Assembly: GCF_014647135.1 (NCBI RefSeq)
Contig: NZ_BMOP01000005.1
Coordinates: forward strand, 101,133 to 165,132
DNA length: 64,000 nt
DNA from: Shewanella xiamenensis
GTDB lineage: Bacteria; Pseudomonadota; Gammaproteobacteria; Enterobacterales; Shewanellaceae
Reading direction: 5' to 3'
The translations under genes and the position numbers were made by a program. The notes under the pieces are model-generated. The model did no database searches. It was not told where the DNA came from and saw only the letters and a program-made list of their open reading frames with translations. Position 1 is the first letter of the stretch; every line of letters starts with the position of its first letter. Positions 9,778 through 17,666 of the stretch are shown here, one piece after another.

Positions 9778-11877
9778 ATGTTCAGCAATCTTCTTACCCA
9801 CGCACGCCACATCAACTCGCCAACGCGAAATCGACACAATTTATTCACGCCCAGCTTGCTAGCACTCAGCATTGGCAGCCTGTTGAGTACAGGTGCCACG
9901 GCGCAGACCCTCAACCTGAGCTCCCCCGATAAGCAAATCGTCTTGAGTCTGAGTGATGATACGGGCCGCCCCGAATATCAAATCCATTTTCATGGCAAAA
10001 CCGTTATCGAACCGAGCCGATTAGGGTTAGTCTTTGCCTCACTGGGCGAATTAGGCCAAGGTCTTCGCATTAAATCGAGCCACCCCGCCAGTGCCAATGA
10101 AAAATGGCAGCAACCTTGGGGTGAGCAAGAGTGGGTAAAGGATCAACACAATCAACTGAGCGTGGTATTAACCGACGGTAAAATCGACTTAAACCTCGAG
10201 TTTAAAGCCTTTGACGATGGCATCGGCTTTCGTTATCACTTAGCCGCACAAAATGCCCTGCCAGCCAATACGCCGCTTGCCATTACCGATGAACTCACCG
10301 AATTTAATATTGGACAGAGTGATAAGGCCACCGCCTGGTGGATCCCTTCTCGGGGATGGAACCGCTACGAATATCTGTATCGCACCAGCGCGCTCAATCA
10401 GGTCGACCGAGCCCACACTCCTTTTACCTTTAAACTGGTCGATGGCACCCATTTGAGTATTCACGAGGCGGCGTTAGTTGATTTTGCCTCAATGACACTC
10501 GATCAACAGCGCGATGGCAAGCTAAAGGCCGATCTCACCCCTTGGTCAGATGGCACTCGCGTTAAAACCCAAGCGGGCTTTTATACCCCATGGCGCACGA
10601 TTCAAATCGCCGACAAGGCCACGGGGCTGCTTAATTCTCACCTTATCCTCAACCTGAATGAGCCCAATAAACTGGGGGATGTCTCTTGGGTTAAACCGGG
10701 CAAATATGTTGGTATTTGGTGGGGTATGCACCTCAATGAAAACACTTGGGGCTCGGGCCCAACGCACGGCGCAACCACCAGCGAAACAGAGCGCTATATG
10801 GATTTCGCCGCCAAATACCAGTTTGATGGCGTCTTGGTCGAAGGCTGGAACCAAGGTTGGGATGGCGATTGGTTCCATAATGGCGATCAATTCAGTTTTA
10901 CTAAGGCCTATGATGATTTCGATTTACCCGCCATTACCGCCTACGGCGCGAAAAAAGGCGTGCGCCTGATTGGTCACCACGAGACCGCAGGCTCAGTCAC
11001 CCACTACCGCAAGCAAATGGATGATGCATTCGCCCTGTATGAAAAACATGGCGTGACCCAAGTCAAAACCGGTTATGTCGCTGACGGTGGACAAATCAAA
11101 CGCATCGATGAAAATGGCATCACCCGTCACGAATGGCACGACGGTCAGTTTATGGTGGGCGAATATCTTCACAGCGTTACCGAAGCAGCCAAGCACCATA
11201 TCAGCATTAATACCCACGAGCCGATTAAAGATACTGGGCTGCGCCGCACTTATCCTAACTGGATCTCCCGCGAAGGTGCCCGCGGACAGGAATACAATGC
11301 ATGGGGCAGCCCACCAAATAGCCCAGAACATACCGCCATGCTGCCCTTTACCCGCATGCTGGCTGGACCAATGGACTTCACCCCGGGGATTTTTGATTTG
11401 GCGCCTAAGGGGTTAGATGCCGAAAATCGCGTGCAAACCACCTTAATGAAGCAACTCGCCCTGTATGTGGTGCTCTATAGCCCAATCCAAATGGCCGCCG
11501 ACTTGCCACGCAATTATCAAAAACATCTAGATGCCTTCCAGTTTATTCGCGATGTACCAACAGACTGGTATCAAAGTATCGCACTGGCTGGCGAAGTGGG
11601 TGATTATGTGGTGTTTGCCCGCCAAGCCAAAGATCAACAGGATTGGTACTTAGGCGCGCTGACCGATGAAAATGCCCGTCAGATCAAGGTTAAACTGGGT
11701 TTCCTCGACCCAAACAAACGCTATCAAGCCCAGATCTATCACGATGGTGCTAAAGCCGATTGGAAAACCAATCCCTATGATTATGTGATTGAAACCAAAG
11801 AAGTCAGCGCCAAGCATAGCCTAACCTTAGCCCTCGCCAGCAGTGGCGGCACAGCGATCCGCTTTAAGGCTCTTTAA
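9778..11877 (+). CDS. susB: Secreted GH97 family alpha-glucosidase (SusB-like)
   Basis: A 699-residue glycoside hydrolase of family 97, which releases glucose from maltooligosaccharides. The start is the ATG at 9778, preceded by AAGGATCAGGGA; a TTG 12 codons upstream is ignored. A signal peptide covers roughly residues 20-42 (LLALSIGSLLSTGATA), cutting before QTLNL. The N-terminal beta-sandwich is followed by a TIM barrel: FDGVLVEGWNQGWDGDW, IGHHETAG, INTHEP and EGARGQEYNAW. The Glu residues in the last three align with the calcium-binding and catalytic Glu of Bacteroides SusB, which suggests an inverting enzyme. It is monocistronic, with a hairpin after the stop. The transporter and glucoamylase of the pathway lie from 17.7 kb. 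Confidence 0.92.
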   Translation: MFSNLLTHARHINSPTRNRHNLFTPSLLALSIGSLLSTGATAQTLNLSSPDKQIVLSLSDDTGRPEYQIHFHGKTVIEPSRLGLVFASLGELGQGLRIKSSHPASANEKWQQPWGEQEWVKDQHNQLSVVLTDGKIDLNLEFKAFDDGIGFRYHLAAQNALPANTPLAITDELTEFNIGQSDKATAWWIPSRGWNRYEYLYRTSALNQVDRAHTPFTFKLVDGTHLSIHEAALVDFASMTLDQQRDGKLKADLTPWSDGTRVKTQAGFYTPWRTIQIADKATGLLNSHLILNLNEPNKLGDVSWVKPGKYVGIWWGMHLNENTWGSGPTHGATTSETERYMDFAAKYQFDGVLVEGWNQGWDGDWFHNGDQFSFTKAYDDFDLPAITAYGAKKGVRLIGHHETAGSVTHYRKQMDDAFALYEKHGVTQVKTGYVADGGQIKRIDENGITRHEWHDGQFMVGEYLHSVTEAAKHHISINTHEPIKDTGLRRTYPNWISREGARGQEYNAWGSPPNSPEHTAMLPFTRMLAGPMDFTPGIFDLAPKGLDAENRVQTTLMKQLALYVVLYSPIQMAADLPRNYQKHLDAFQFIRDVPTDWYQSIALAGEVGDYVVFARQAKDQQDWYLGALTDENARQIKVKLGFLDPNKRYQAQIYHDGAKADWKTNPYDYVIETKEVSAKHSLTLALASSGGTAIRFKAL

Positions 11878-11889
11878 ATTAAGCAAAGT

Positions 11890-11920
11890 AATAGGGCGAC
11901 CAAGATGGTCGCCCTATTAG
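11890..11920 (+). terminator. Strong hairpin after the GH97 gene
   Basis: A perfect 12-bp stem (AATAGGGCGACC 11890-11901 with its complement 11907-11918) and 5-nt loop, 12 bp after the stop codon. The following T-run is weak. Confidence 0.7.
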
Positions 11921-11933
11921 GTTTGCAATGCGA

Positions 11934-12175
11934 TTAATTTAAGCTGAAATCGGGATAACGAGTGTCGAAAAAGTCTAAATATAACAAACAAAATCAATGC
12001 TATAGATGATTATTTTGAAAAGAAAAATCTTTTTCCTGACTGAATATGCAGATTTTTGCGCATATCAAGGCGCTCTGTCTAACCATAGCGAGCTATGGTT
12101 AGACAGAGCAACGCAGAGAGGCCCGAAAAGGGCCTATTCAGCGGCGCTACTTATCCCGAGCTCAGGTTAATTTAA
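11934..12175. mobile_element. MITE-like element (224 bp) with 9-bp target site duplication
   Basis: An insert at 11943-12166 is bounded by imperfect 20-bp inverted ends. The left end is GCTGAAATCGGGATAACGAG at 11943-11962. The right end, read inward on the minus strand, is CCTGAGCTCGGGATAAGTAG, 12147-12166. They agree at 15 of 20 positions, including TCGGGATAA. The 9-bp sequence TTAATTTAA lies immediately outside both ends (11934-11942 and 12167-12175), as a target duplication would. The right copy contains the stop codon of the methyltransferase gene. The interior has no ORF but carries a perfect 18-bp inverted repeat with a 2-nt centre (12072-12109) and a GGCCC/GGGCC hairpin (12120-12134). 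No transposase is present, so it would need one supplied in trans. Confidence 0.75.
12072..12109. repeat. Perfect 18-bp inverted repeat inside the MITE-like element
   Basis: GCTCTGTCTAACCATAGC at 12072-12089, two bases (GA), then its exact reverse complement at 12092-12109. As RNA it would form a near-continuous hairpin; as DNA it could extrude a cruciform. Confidence 0.9.
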
Positions 12176-13174
12176 AGTCAACGCCACAATTTTAAGGGGA
12201 TGATTATCATCGAACGACGGGAAATCCTCATGGGGATCGAGCCAAGTGTGATCAACCACACCTCGGCCTTGTTTTTCAACGCAGCGAACTAGACTATCAA
12301 ACCAATCTTGACGGTCTACTTTGGCGACATTATTGCAACACACAATGGTGCCACCAGCCTTGGTTGATAATAATGCGGGTTTAAATAAACCTTGGTAATC
12401 ATTAACTAAATCGACAATCCCGAAAGCACTCTTGGCATAACGAGGCGGATCAAGAAATACCAGATCAAATTGGGTCTGCGGCAATTTGGGGTAACTGGGT
12501 AATTTTTGGTTGCGGCGCCCTCCCACACTTAAACCAGCTAATTGGCGCAAGGCCGGAAACGCATCACTCTGCACAAACTCACATACCTCTGACACTTGGT
12601 TTAATTCGGCATTAGTTCGCCCTGCGGCGAGTGCAAAGGAGGAAAAGTCGACATTCACAACCCGTTCTGCGCCGCCCATAGCCGCAGCAGTGCCGATACC
12701 ACAGGTGTAAGAAAACAAATTCAGCACGGTTTTATCTTGGCTATGTGCCCGCACATATTCTCGGCCAATACGCATATCAAGAAATAGCAGCGGATCTTGT
12801 CCTTCGTGGCGTAGCTTAGTGGTGAATTTAATCCCATTTTCCTGCATCACCAACTCGGCACAGGCAATATCATCCAGTTCAGGGCTTAGCGCATTGAGCA
12901 CCCGCGAATGGCCAGCGGAGCGGTCGTTATACACTACCGGCAGGGCTACTTCTTGGGTGAGCACGTCCACTACTTCAGCCAATTCCTCAGCGGTTAAGGT
13001 GTGGTGAAAACTCTGCACTAACCAATTATCGCCGTAGCGATCGACATTCAAGCCACTGACACCTTCGACCGTGCCATGGAACACCCGAAAACAATCGGTA
13101 TGATCTTGTTCTGCTTGTAGTAAAAAATCATGGCGTTTAGCTAAAGCCGTCGATAACAGCGTTTGAATAGACAT
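12167..13174 (-). CDS. RlmI-like class I SAM-dependent rRNA methyltransferase
   Basis: A 335-residue methyltransferase of the RlmI/YccW type (23S rRNA cytosine-5 methylation). The N-terminal half has the family block VFHGTVEGVSGLNVDRYGDNWLVQ. VLNLFSYTCGIGTAAA is the SAM motif I, VVNVDFSS the acidic loop, and FDLVFLDPPRYAKS motif IV (DPPRYA). The PUA domain of full-length RlmI seems to be missing: the protein starts close to the linker and is about 60 residues shorter than E. coli RlmI, so the target may differ. The stop codon lies in the target duplication of the adjacent MITE-like element, so the insertion leaves the reading frame intact. Confidence 0.82.
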   Translation of the reverse strand: MSIQTLLSTALAKRHDFLLQAEQDHTDCFRVFHGTVEGVSGLNVDRYGDNWLVQSFHHTLTAEELAEVVDVLTQEVALPVVYNDRSAGHSRVLNALSPELDDIACAELVMQENGIKFTTKLRHEGQDPLLFLDMRIGREYVRAHSQDKTVLNLFSYTCGIGTAAAMGGAERVVNVDFSSFALAAGRTNAELNQVSEVCEFVQSDAFPALRQLAGLSVGGRRNQKLPSYPKLPQTQFDLVFLDPPRYAKSAFGIVDLVNDYQGLFKPALLSTKAGGTIVCCNNVAKVDRQDWFDSLVRCVEKQGRGVVDHTWLDPHEDFPSFDDNHPLKIVALTLN

Positions 13175-13438
13175 AAAAAGCGGGACTCATACAGCGGAAA
13201 CCTGCGTAAGGTTTCAAGGGGAAAACGGCATGATAGCAAACTCAGCGACAAAATATCGGATAAATTCCCCCAGTATCCAATCACAGACTATGCAAGCGGA
13301 GCCGTTTTAGCTTAAGGCACTAAGTGAGGCTGCCCCTTTGGCTCACCCCTTCCCTTAGCGCCTACACCATTAGTAGCTAGTAGCTAATAGCCGCAAACTA
13401 CACCACTAGACTATGTCACTAAAACGATGCCGCTCAGA

Positions 13439-14548
13439 CTATGCCTTTCTCTCTGCAAACGATGCCTGATAAACGGGATAATCGATATAGCCAGCTTCAC
13501 CGCCGCCATACAAGGTAAGCCTTGCATCCGCATCAAACTCGGTTAATGGCCAGTCATGGGCAAAGCGCGCGACTAAATCCGGATTGGTCACAAACGGCGT
13601 GCCAAAGGCCACAAAATCAGCATAGTGTTGGTCGAGTAAACGCTGAGCAGATTGCTTGGTTAATTTCCCCGCCACCATTATCGGGTGTTGATACACACTG
13701 CGCACTTGCTGACGAAACGCGTCAGACACTTCCACATAGCGCGAGATGTTTTCAGAAAAATGCACATAGGCAAGATTCATCGGTTGCAGCTTTTGTAGCA
13801 AGGCGAGTGTTAATTGGATGATGTCTGGGTTGTCACCGGTAAATCCCTCGCCAATATGGGGAGATATCCGCACAGCGACTCTCCCAGATCCAATGGTCTG
13901 TGTAAGGGCTTGTAAGGTGTCGACTAAAAAACGCAACCGATTTTCTTGGCTGCCACCGTAGCGATCTTGCCGTTGATTGCTTTCTAAGCGCATAAAAGTA
14001 TCAAATAAATAGCCATGGGCTGCATGCACTTCAACCCCATCAAAACCGGCTAACATCGCATTTTGTGCTGCTTGCACAAAATCGCTGATAGTCGCTTGGA
14101 TATCTTGTTCGCTCATCGCCTTTGGCTGCTGGGTTTCAATCATGCCAAAGCCACCTTCAGGCAATGGACCAAATACCTGATCGGGTATTTTTATTGCCGA
14201 TGGCGCAAGAGGCTCAGCGCCAGACACACTCGAATGGCTGCGACGACCAACATGCCAGAGTTGGATAAATATTTTCCCACCTTCTTGGTGCACCGCTTCA
14301 GTGACTTTTTTCCAGCCTTCAATCTGTGCTGGAGTATAAATCCCAGGGGTCATTGAATACCCTCTCGCCACCGCTGATACGGGTGCGCCTTCGGCAATAA
14401 TCAATCCTGCGCTTGCTCGCTGGCGATAATAGGTGGCCATCATCTCGTTCGGAATATCCCCCGGCTGAGTGCTACGTGAGCGAGTCATTGGAGCCATCAC
14501 AATACGGTTTTTGGTCTCTAACATATGACCTTTGAATGCCTTGAACAT
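13439..14548 (-). CDS. Old Yellow Enzyme family alkene reductase (copy 2)
   Basis: A 369-residue FMN-dependent ene-reductase that reduces activated C=C bonds (quinones, enals, nitro compounds) with NAD(P)H. Motifs: NRIVMAPMTRSR, FIQLWHVGRRSH, FDGVEVHAAHGYLFDTFM (substrate-binding His pair in AAHGY), RYGGSQENRLRF, VRISPH and FGTPFVTNPDL for FMN phosphate binding. Its Shine-Dalgarno (GGGGA) lies in the 8-bp gap after the upstream paralogue, so the two are cotranscribed. It shares much sequence with that paralogue, which indicates an old tandem duplication. Confidence 0.93.
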   Translation of the reverse strand: MFKAFKGHMLETKNRIVMAPMTRSRSTQPGDIPNEMMATYYRQRASAGLIIAEGAPVSAVARGYSMTPGIYTPAQIEGWKKVTEAVHQEGGKIFIQLWHVGRRSHSSVSGAEPLAPSAIKIPDQVFGPLPEGGFGMIETQQPKAMSEQDIQATISDFVQAAQNAMLAGFDGVEVHAAHGYLFDTFMRLESNQRQDRYGGSQENRLRFLVDTLQALTQTIGSGRVAVRISPHIGEGFTGDNPDIIQLTLALLQKLQPMNLAYVHFSENISRYVEVSDAFRQQVRSVYQHPIMVAGKLTKQSAQRLLDQHYADFVAFGTPFVTNPDLVARFAHDWPLTEFDADARLTLYGGGEAGYIDYPVYQASFAERKA

Positions 14549-14556
14549 ACTTTCCC

Positions 14557-15654
14557 CTAGGCTTGATAAGTTGGATAGTCAGTTAACCCTTTTTCGCCAC
14601 CACCAAACAGCGTTGTTGGGTCATGCTCAGCCAACGGATAGCCGTATTTTAGCCGCTCGGGTAAATCTGGATTAGCGATAAAAGGTCGTCCAAAACCAAT
14701 CATATCAGCCAGACCATCGTTAATAGCTTGCTCTGCAGTATGTGCGTTGTATCGTCCGGCATAAATCAGCACGCCCTGATAAGCCTCACGCAATGCTTGT
14801 TTGAATGAGCGTGGCGTATCAGGTGCATCATCCCAATCCACCTCGGCAATATGTAGATAAACAATGCGATGTTTGTTAAGTAACGCTGCGGCAGCGGTAT
14901 AGGTCAAAATCGGGTCAGCATCCACAGTGCCATTGAGGGTCGTAAGGGGCGCTAAACGCACACCCACTCGCTCAGCACCAATAGCATCGACCAATGCCGC
15001 AACCACTTCGTCTAAAAAACGTAGGCGATTTTCAAGGCTACCGCCGTACTCATCACTACGGTTGTTGGCTTCGGAATCAATAAATTGGTTGATCAAATAG
15101 CCATTAGCGGCGTGGAGTTCAATGCCATCAAAGCCAGCCGCCATAGCATTGAGCGCTGCTTGACGATAATCGGCGATCACTTGCGCAATATCAGCCTTCG
15201 TCATTGCCCGAGGCGCAACGACATCAACAAAACCAGGTTCATCAGTGCCGTTATCGACAAACACTTTTACGTTTTCCGCTTTTAATGCGGATGAAGAAAT
15301 CGGTTGTTGCCCACCAATATTGTCAGGATGGGTGACTCGGCCTACATGCCATAACTGAGCAAAAATCACTCCGTTCTTGGCATGAACTGCCTCAGTGACG
15401 ATACGCCAGCCCGCGATCTGTTCGGGAGTATAAATACCAGGAGTCCAAGCATACCCTTTTGCAGTTGGAGAAATCTGTGTGCCTTCAGAGACAATGAGCC
15501 CCGCACTCGCACGCTGAGCATAATAGGTTGCCATCATATGATTGGCCACATCGCCTGGCTGACTGGCTCTTGAACGAGTCATTGGCGGCATAACGATGCG
15601 GTTTTTGAGTGTTAATGCACCCAAGGTGATCGGTTGAAACAGTGATTGCGTCAT
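14557..15654 (-). CDS. Old Yellow Enzyme family alkene reductase (copy 1)
   Basis: A 365-residue paralogue of the next gene. Motifs: NRIVMPPMTRSRA, FAQLWHVGRVTHPDN, FDGIELHAANGYLINQF (His/Asn pair, the classical OYE arrangement), EYGGSLENRLRF, VGVRLAPL and GFGRPFIANPDLPERL. The His/Asn pair here versus His/His in the second copy may give different substrate ranges. A good GAGAGGG ribosome site precedes the ATG at 15652-15654. The two OYE genes follow a LysR regulator gene on the same strand, 138 bp downstream of it, so that regulator is a candidate controller. Confidence 0.93.
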   Translation of the reverse strand: MTQSLFQPITLGALTLKNRIVMPPMTRSRASQPGDVANHMMATYYAQRASAGLIVSEGTQISPTAKGYAWTPGIYTPEQIAGWRIVTEAVHAKNGVIFAQLWHVGRVTHPDNIGGQQPISSSALKAENVKVFVDNGTDEPGFVDVVAPRAMTKADIAQVIADYRQAALNAMAAGFDGIELHAANGYLINQFIDSEANNRSDEYGGSLENRLRFLDEVVAALVDAIGAERVGVRLAPLTTLNGTVDADPILTYTAAAALLNKHRIVYLHIAEVDWDDAPDTPRSFKQALREAYQGVLIYAGRYNAHTAEQAINDGLADMIGFGRPFIANPDLPERLKYGYPLAEHDPTTLFGGGEKGLTDYPTYQA

Positions 15655-15792
15655 AATATAACCCTCTCATTTCGTTACAAACATACTAGCAAACTCAACA
15701 AGAGACATTGAGCGCAATAAAGACAAATGATTTTTGTTGTAACTGCAAAAGTGTTCACTGACACGTCAATATGACAAGTGTTGCCCTACTGC

Positions 15793-16674
15793 CTACAGGA
15801 TTAGCTTAGGCTGAATAAAATCAATAAAGGCCGAGATACGTTTCGCGACGGTAGAAGATTTATAGTACACCGCATTGATCTGCTCTCGGCCGGTATTGGT
15901 GATTTTTTCACTCTCCAATAAGGGGATTAAACGCCCCTCAGCGATATCCTTTTTCACCATAAATCCCGATAAGCAGGCAATACCATTACCCGTTAATGCA
16001 AGCTGCCTTAACGTTTCACCGTTACTCGAGGTTAATGTAGGTGTAAACCGAGTAAATCCGTTCAGTGGCCAATCATTGAGGGCTTTTGGGGTAGAAAATC
16101 CCAGCAAATCGTGGTGAATAAGATCGCTGCTTTTATTGGGAAAACCGCGCCTTGATAGGTAATCTGGTGAGGCTACAATGTACAGCAAGCTTTTCCCAAG
16201 TGGCCTAGCATGCAAAGTCGAATCCGTTAAGTTGCCAATGCGGATCGCGAGATCGGTTTTCTTTTCAAGCAAATCGACAAAACCTTCGTTGGAGGTGAGT
16301 TCCAATTCAATATCGGGATAGGTTTGCTTAAATGACTGGATAAGCGGCACTAATTGATGAAACACAAAGGGACTTGCGGCATCGACACGTAAACGGCCTC
16401 TCGGTAGCTCTCCACGAGTAATGATCTCCTCTTCAGCTTGCTGGATCTGTAATAAGCCAATTCGGATGGCTTCAACAAACTGGCGACCTTCCTCGGTTAA
16501 TTCGATCCGGCGAGTCGTGCGATTTAAAATAGAAACGCCAACTTGGCTTTCAACCTTGCTCACCGCCCGAGACACGCGGGCAACTTGAATATCTAACAGT
16601 TCAGCTGCCGCCGAAAAACCACCACTGTCGACGACAGCAAGCAGTATTTCTAAATCATCGGACCGTGTTTTCAT
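15793..16674 (-). CDS. LysR family transcriptional regulator
   Basis: A 293-residue regulator. The N-terminal winged helix-turn-helix (about residues 6-65) reads SGGFSAAAELLDIQVARVSR and LGVSILNRTT-type residues, then TRRIELTEEG. The C-terminal effector domain has the LysR-substrate pattern (RGRLRVDAASPFVFHQLVPLI, ELTSNEGFVDLLEKKTDLAIRIG). The subgroup resembles DsdC/YafC-like regulators that carry RIG at this position. It is followed on the same strand by two OYE genes, its likely targets; the effector is unknown. Confidence 0.9.
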   Translation of the reverse strand: MKTRSDDLEILLAVVDSGGFSAAAELLDIQVARVSRAVSKVESQVGVSILNRTTRRIELTEEGRQFVEAIRIGLLQIQQAEEEIITRGELPRGRLRVDAASPFVFHQLVPLIQSFKQTYPDIELELTSNEGFVDLLEKKTDLAIRIGNLTDSTLHARPLGKSLLYIVASPDYLSRRGFPNKSSDLIHHDLLGFSTPKALNDWPLNGFTRFTPTLTSSNGETLRQLALTGNGIACLSGFMVKKDIAEGRLIPLLESEKITNTGREQINAVYYKSSTVAKRISAFIDFIQPKLIL

Positions 16675-16762
16675 TTTATTTCTCGCACCACACCCGCAAT
16701 TATTGCATTTATAGCAAATATCATTGGTATAAATATCTGTATTTTACAATTTGCAAAAATCA

Positions 16763-17056
16763 CTAAAGTGTCTCAATGAGTTGCTCGAATCCTGCGGCGG
16801 CTTTGGTTGGCACAAATTCCACTACATCAAATTCAGCCACGTCTTCGGTATAGAAAGGATCTTGCTGCAAAATAGCCTCGAGTACTGCACGCGACTCCGC
16901 CTTAGCGAAGATCACACCGCCCGTGCGTGGCACCTTACGGCCCGAGGCGATAAAAACGCCCTTGGCGTAATACGCATCAAGATAATCAATATGAGCAGCT
17001 AAATGTAGCTCAACATCTGCCAGCGGCTTTTTGTAGGTTAAGGTGATAACAAACAT
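16763..17056 (-). CDS. YciI family protein
   Basis: A 97-residue ferredoxin-like dimeric protein. The YciI signature is present: HLAAHIDYLDAYYAKGVFIASGRKVPRTGG, with the His-Asp dyad and the GP-type glycine replaced by SGRK, then GGVIFAKAESRAVLEAILQQDPF. The function of the family is not settled; members fused to or beside oxidoreductases suggest minor enzymatic or stress roles. It lies upstream of the LysR gene on the same strand, with an 88-bp gap. Confidence 0.88.
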   Translation of the reverse strand: MFVITLTYKKPLADVELHLAAHIDYLDAYYAKGVFIASGRKVPRTGGVIFAKAESRAVLEAILQQDPFYTEDVAEFDVVEFVPTKAAAGFEQLIETL

Positions 17057-17279
17057 AGATATCCTTTATTCAAAACATAATCGATTTTGACAGGTGCTAA
17101 CCATGATTACATGAGAGCATCTGCTGACATACTGTTCCATTATTTTTGCAGTATCAATCGCATAATGCGTCTATTGCTCACTGCTGCTGACACTTTAGCC
17201 ACTGACTGGATACCCACACAACCCCATAGGAGTGTAAAATAGGCTGCCATTAGGTTACACGGCTGTTTAACTTGAGTTA

Positions 17280-17528
17280 TCAATGGATGATGAATACGTA
17301 TGTAAGCGGTTGTGCGTCAATCGACGCTGCGGCTACTATAAATTCGCTAGTTCCACCCTCTGCTTGTGGGGTTGAACACTGTGAGGTCGTTTCTGGTAGC
17401 AGCCTTTGAGGATAGCTGTCAGGCTTAGGTTCTTTTCTGCTTCTGAGCATTTGCATCATAGAGTATGAAAATGAATTTATTGGCGAATATGCTTCTGAGG
17501 GAGAGGTATATTCGCTATTTTTTAGCAT
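17280..17528 (-). CDS. Possible small protein, unrecognised
   Basis: An 82-residue ORF starting at the ATG 17526-17528, with AAGGTG 7 nt upstream. The sequence is Ser/Pro-rich with no signal peptide, membrane segment or motif I know. Its 3' end runs antisense across the candidate malT operator and promoter (17291-17339), which argues against it or implies overlapping transcription. It is the only plausible ORF in the 610-bp stretch between the YciI gene and malT. Confidence 0.3.
   Translation of the reverse strand: MLKNSEYTSPSEAYSPINSFSYSMMQMLRSRKEPKPDSYPQRLLPETTSQCSTPQAEGGTSEFIVAAASIDAQPLTYVFIIH
17291..17304. promoter_or_regulatory. Near-palindrome, second copy of candidate MalR operator
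   Basis: TGAATACGTATGTA, matching the site at 9690-9703 at 13 of 14 bases and sharing the palindromic ATACGTAT core. It lies 5 bp upstream of a possible -35 box, the same geometry as before the GH97 gene. Confidence 0.6.
17310..17339 (+). promoter_or_regulatory. Candidate promoter for malT with long leader
   Basis: TTGTGC (17310-17315), 18-bp spacer, TACTAT (17334-17339). The spacing from operator to -35 and from -35 to -10 is identical to the GH97 promoter. It would leave a leader of about 320 nt before malT. Confidence 0.4.
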
Positions 17529-17666
17529 CAAAACACACCTTTATAGCGACCAAACCGAACTGGCACAATAATGCGTAAACTGAGCCAAAGCTATTGATTA
17601 AGCTTTCAAATTATAACGATAAATGACTCAAGGCAGCACTGCTGTCCGCTACTGAAGGGAAGTTGC

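Noticed and set aside
10546..10890. 114-codon antisense ORF within the GH97 gene
   Set aside because: Shadow of a GC-rich coding frame; no ribosome site, and the sense frame carries the enzyme motifs.
13371..13391. Three 7-bp units TAGTAGC/TAGTAGC/TAATAGC
   Set aside because: Very short, in a spacer without other structure; chance is likely.
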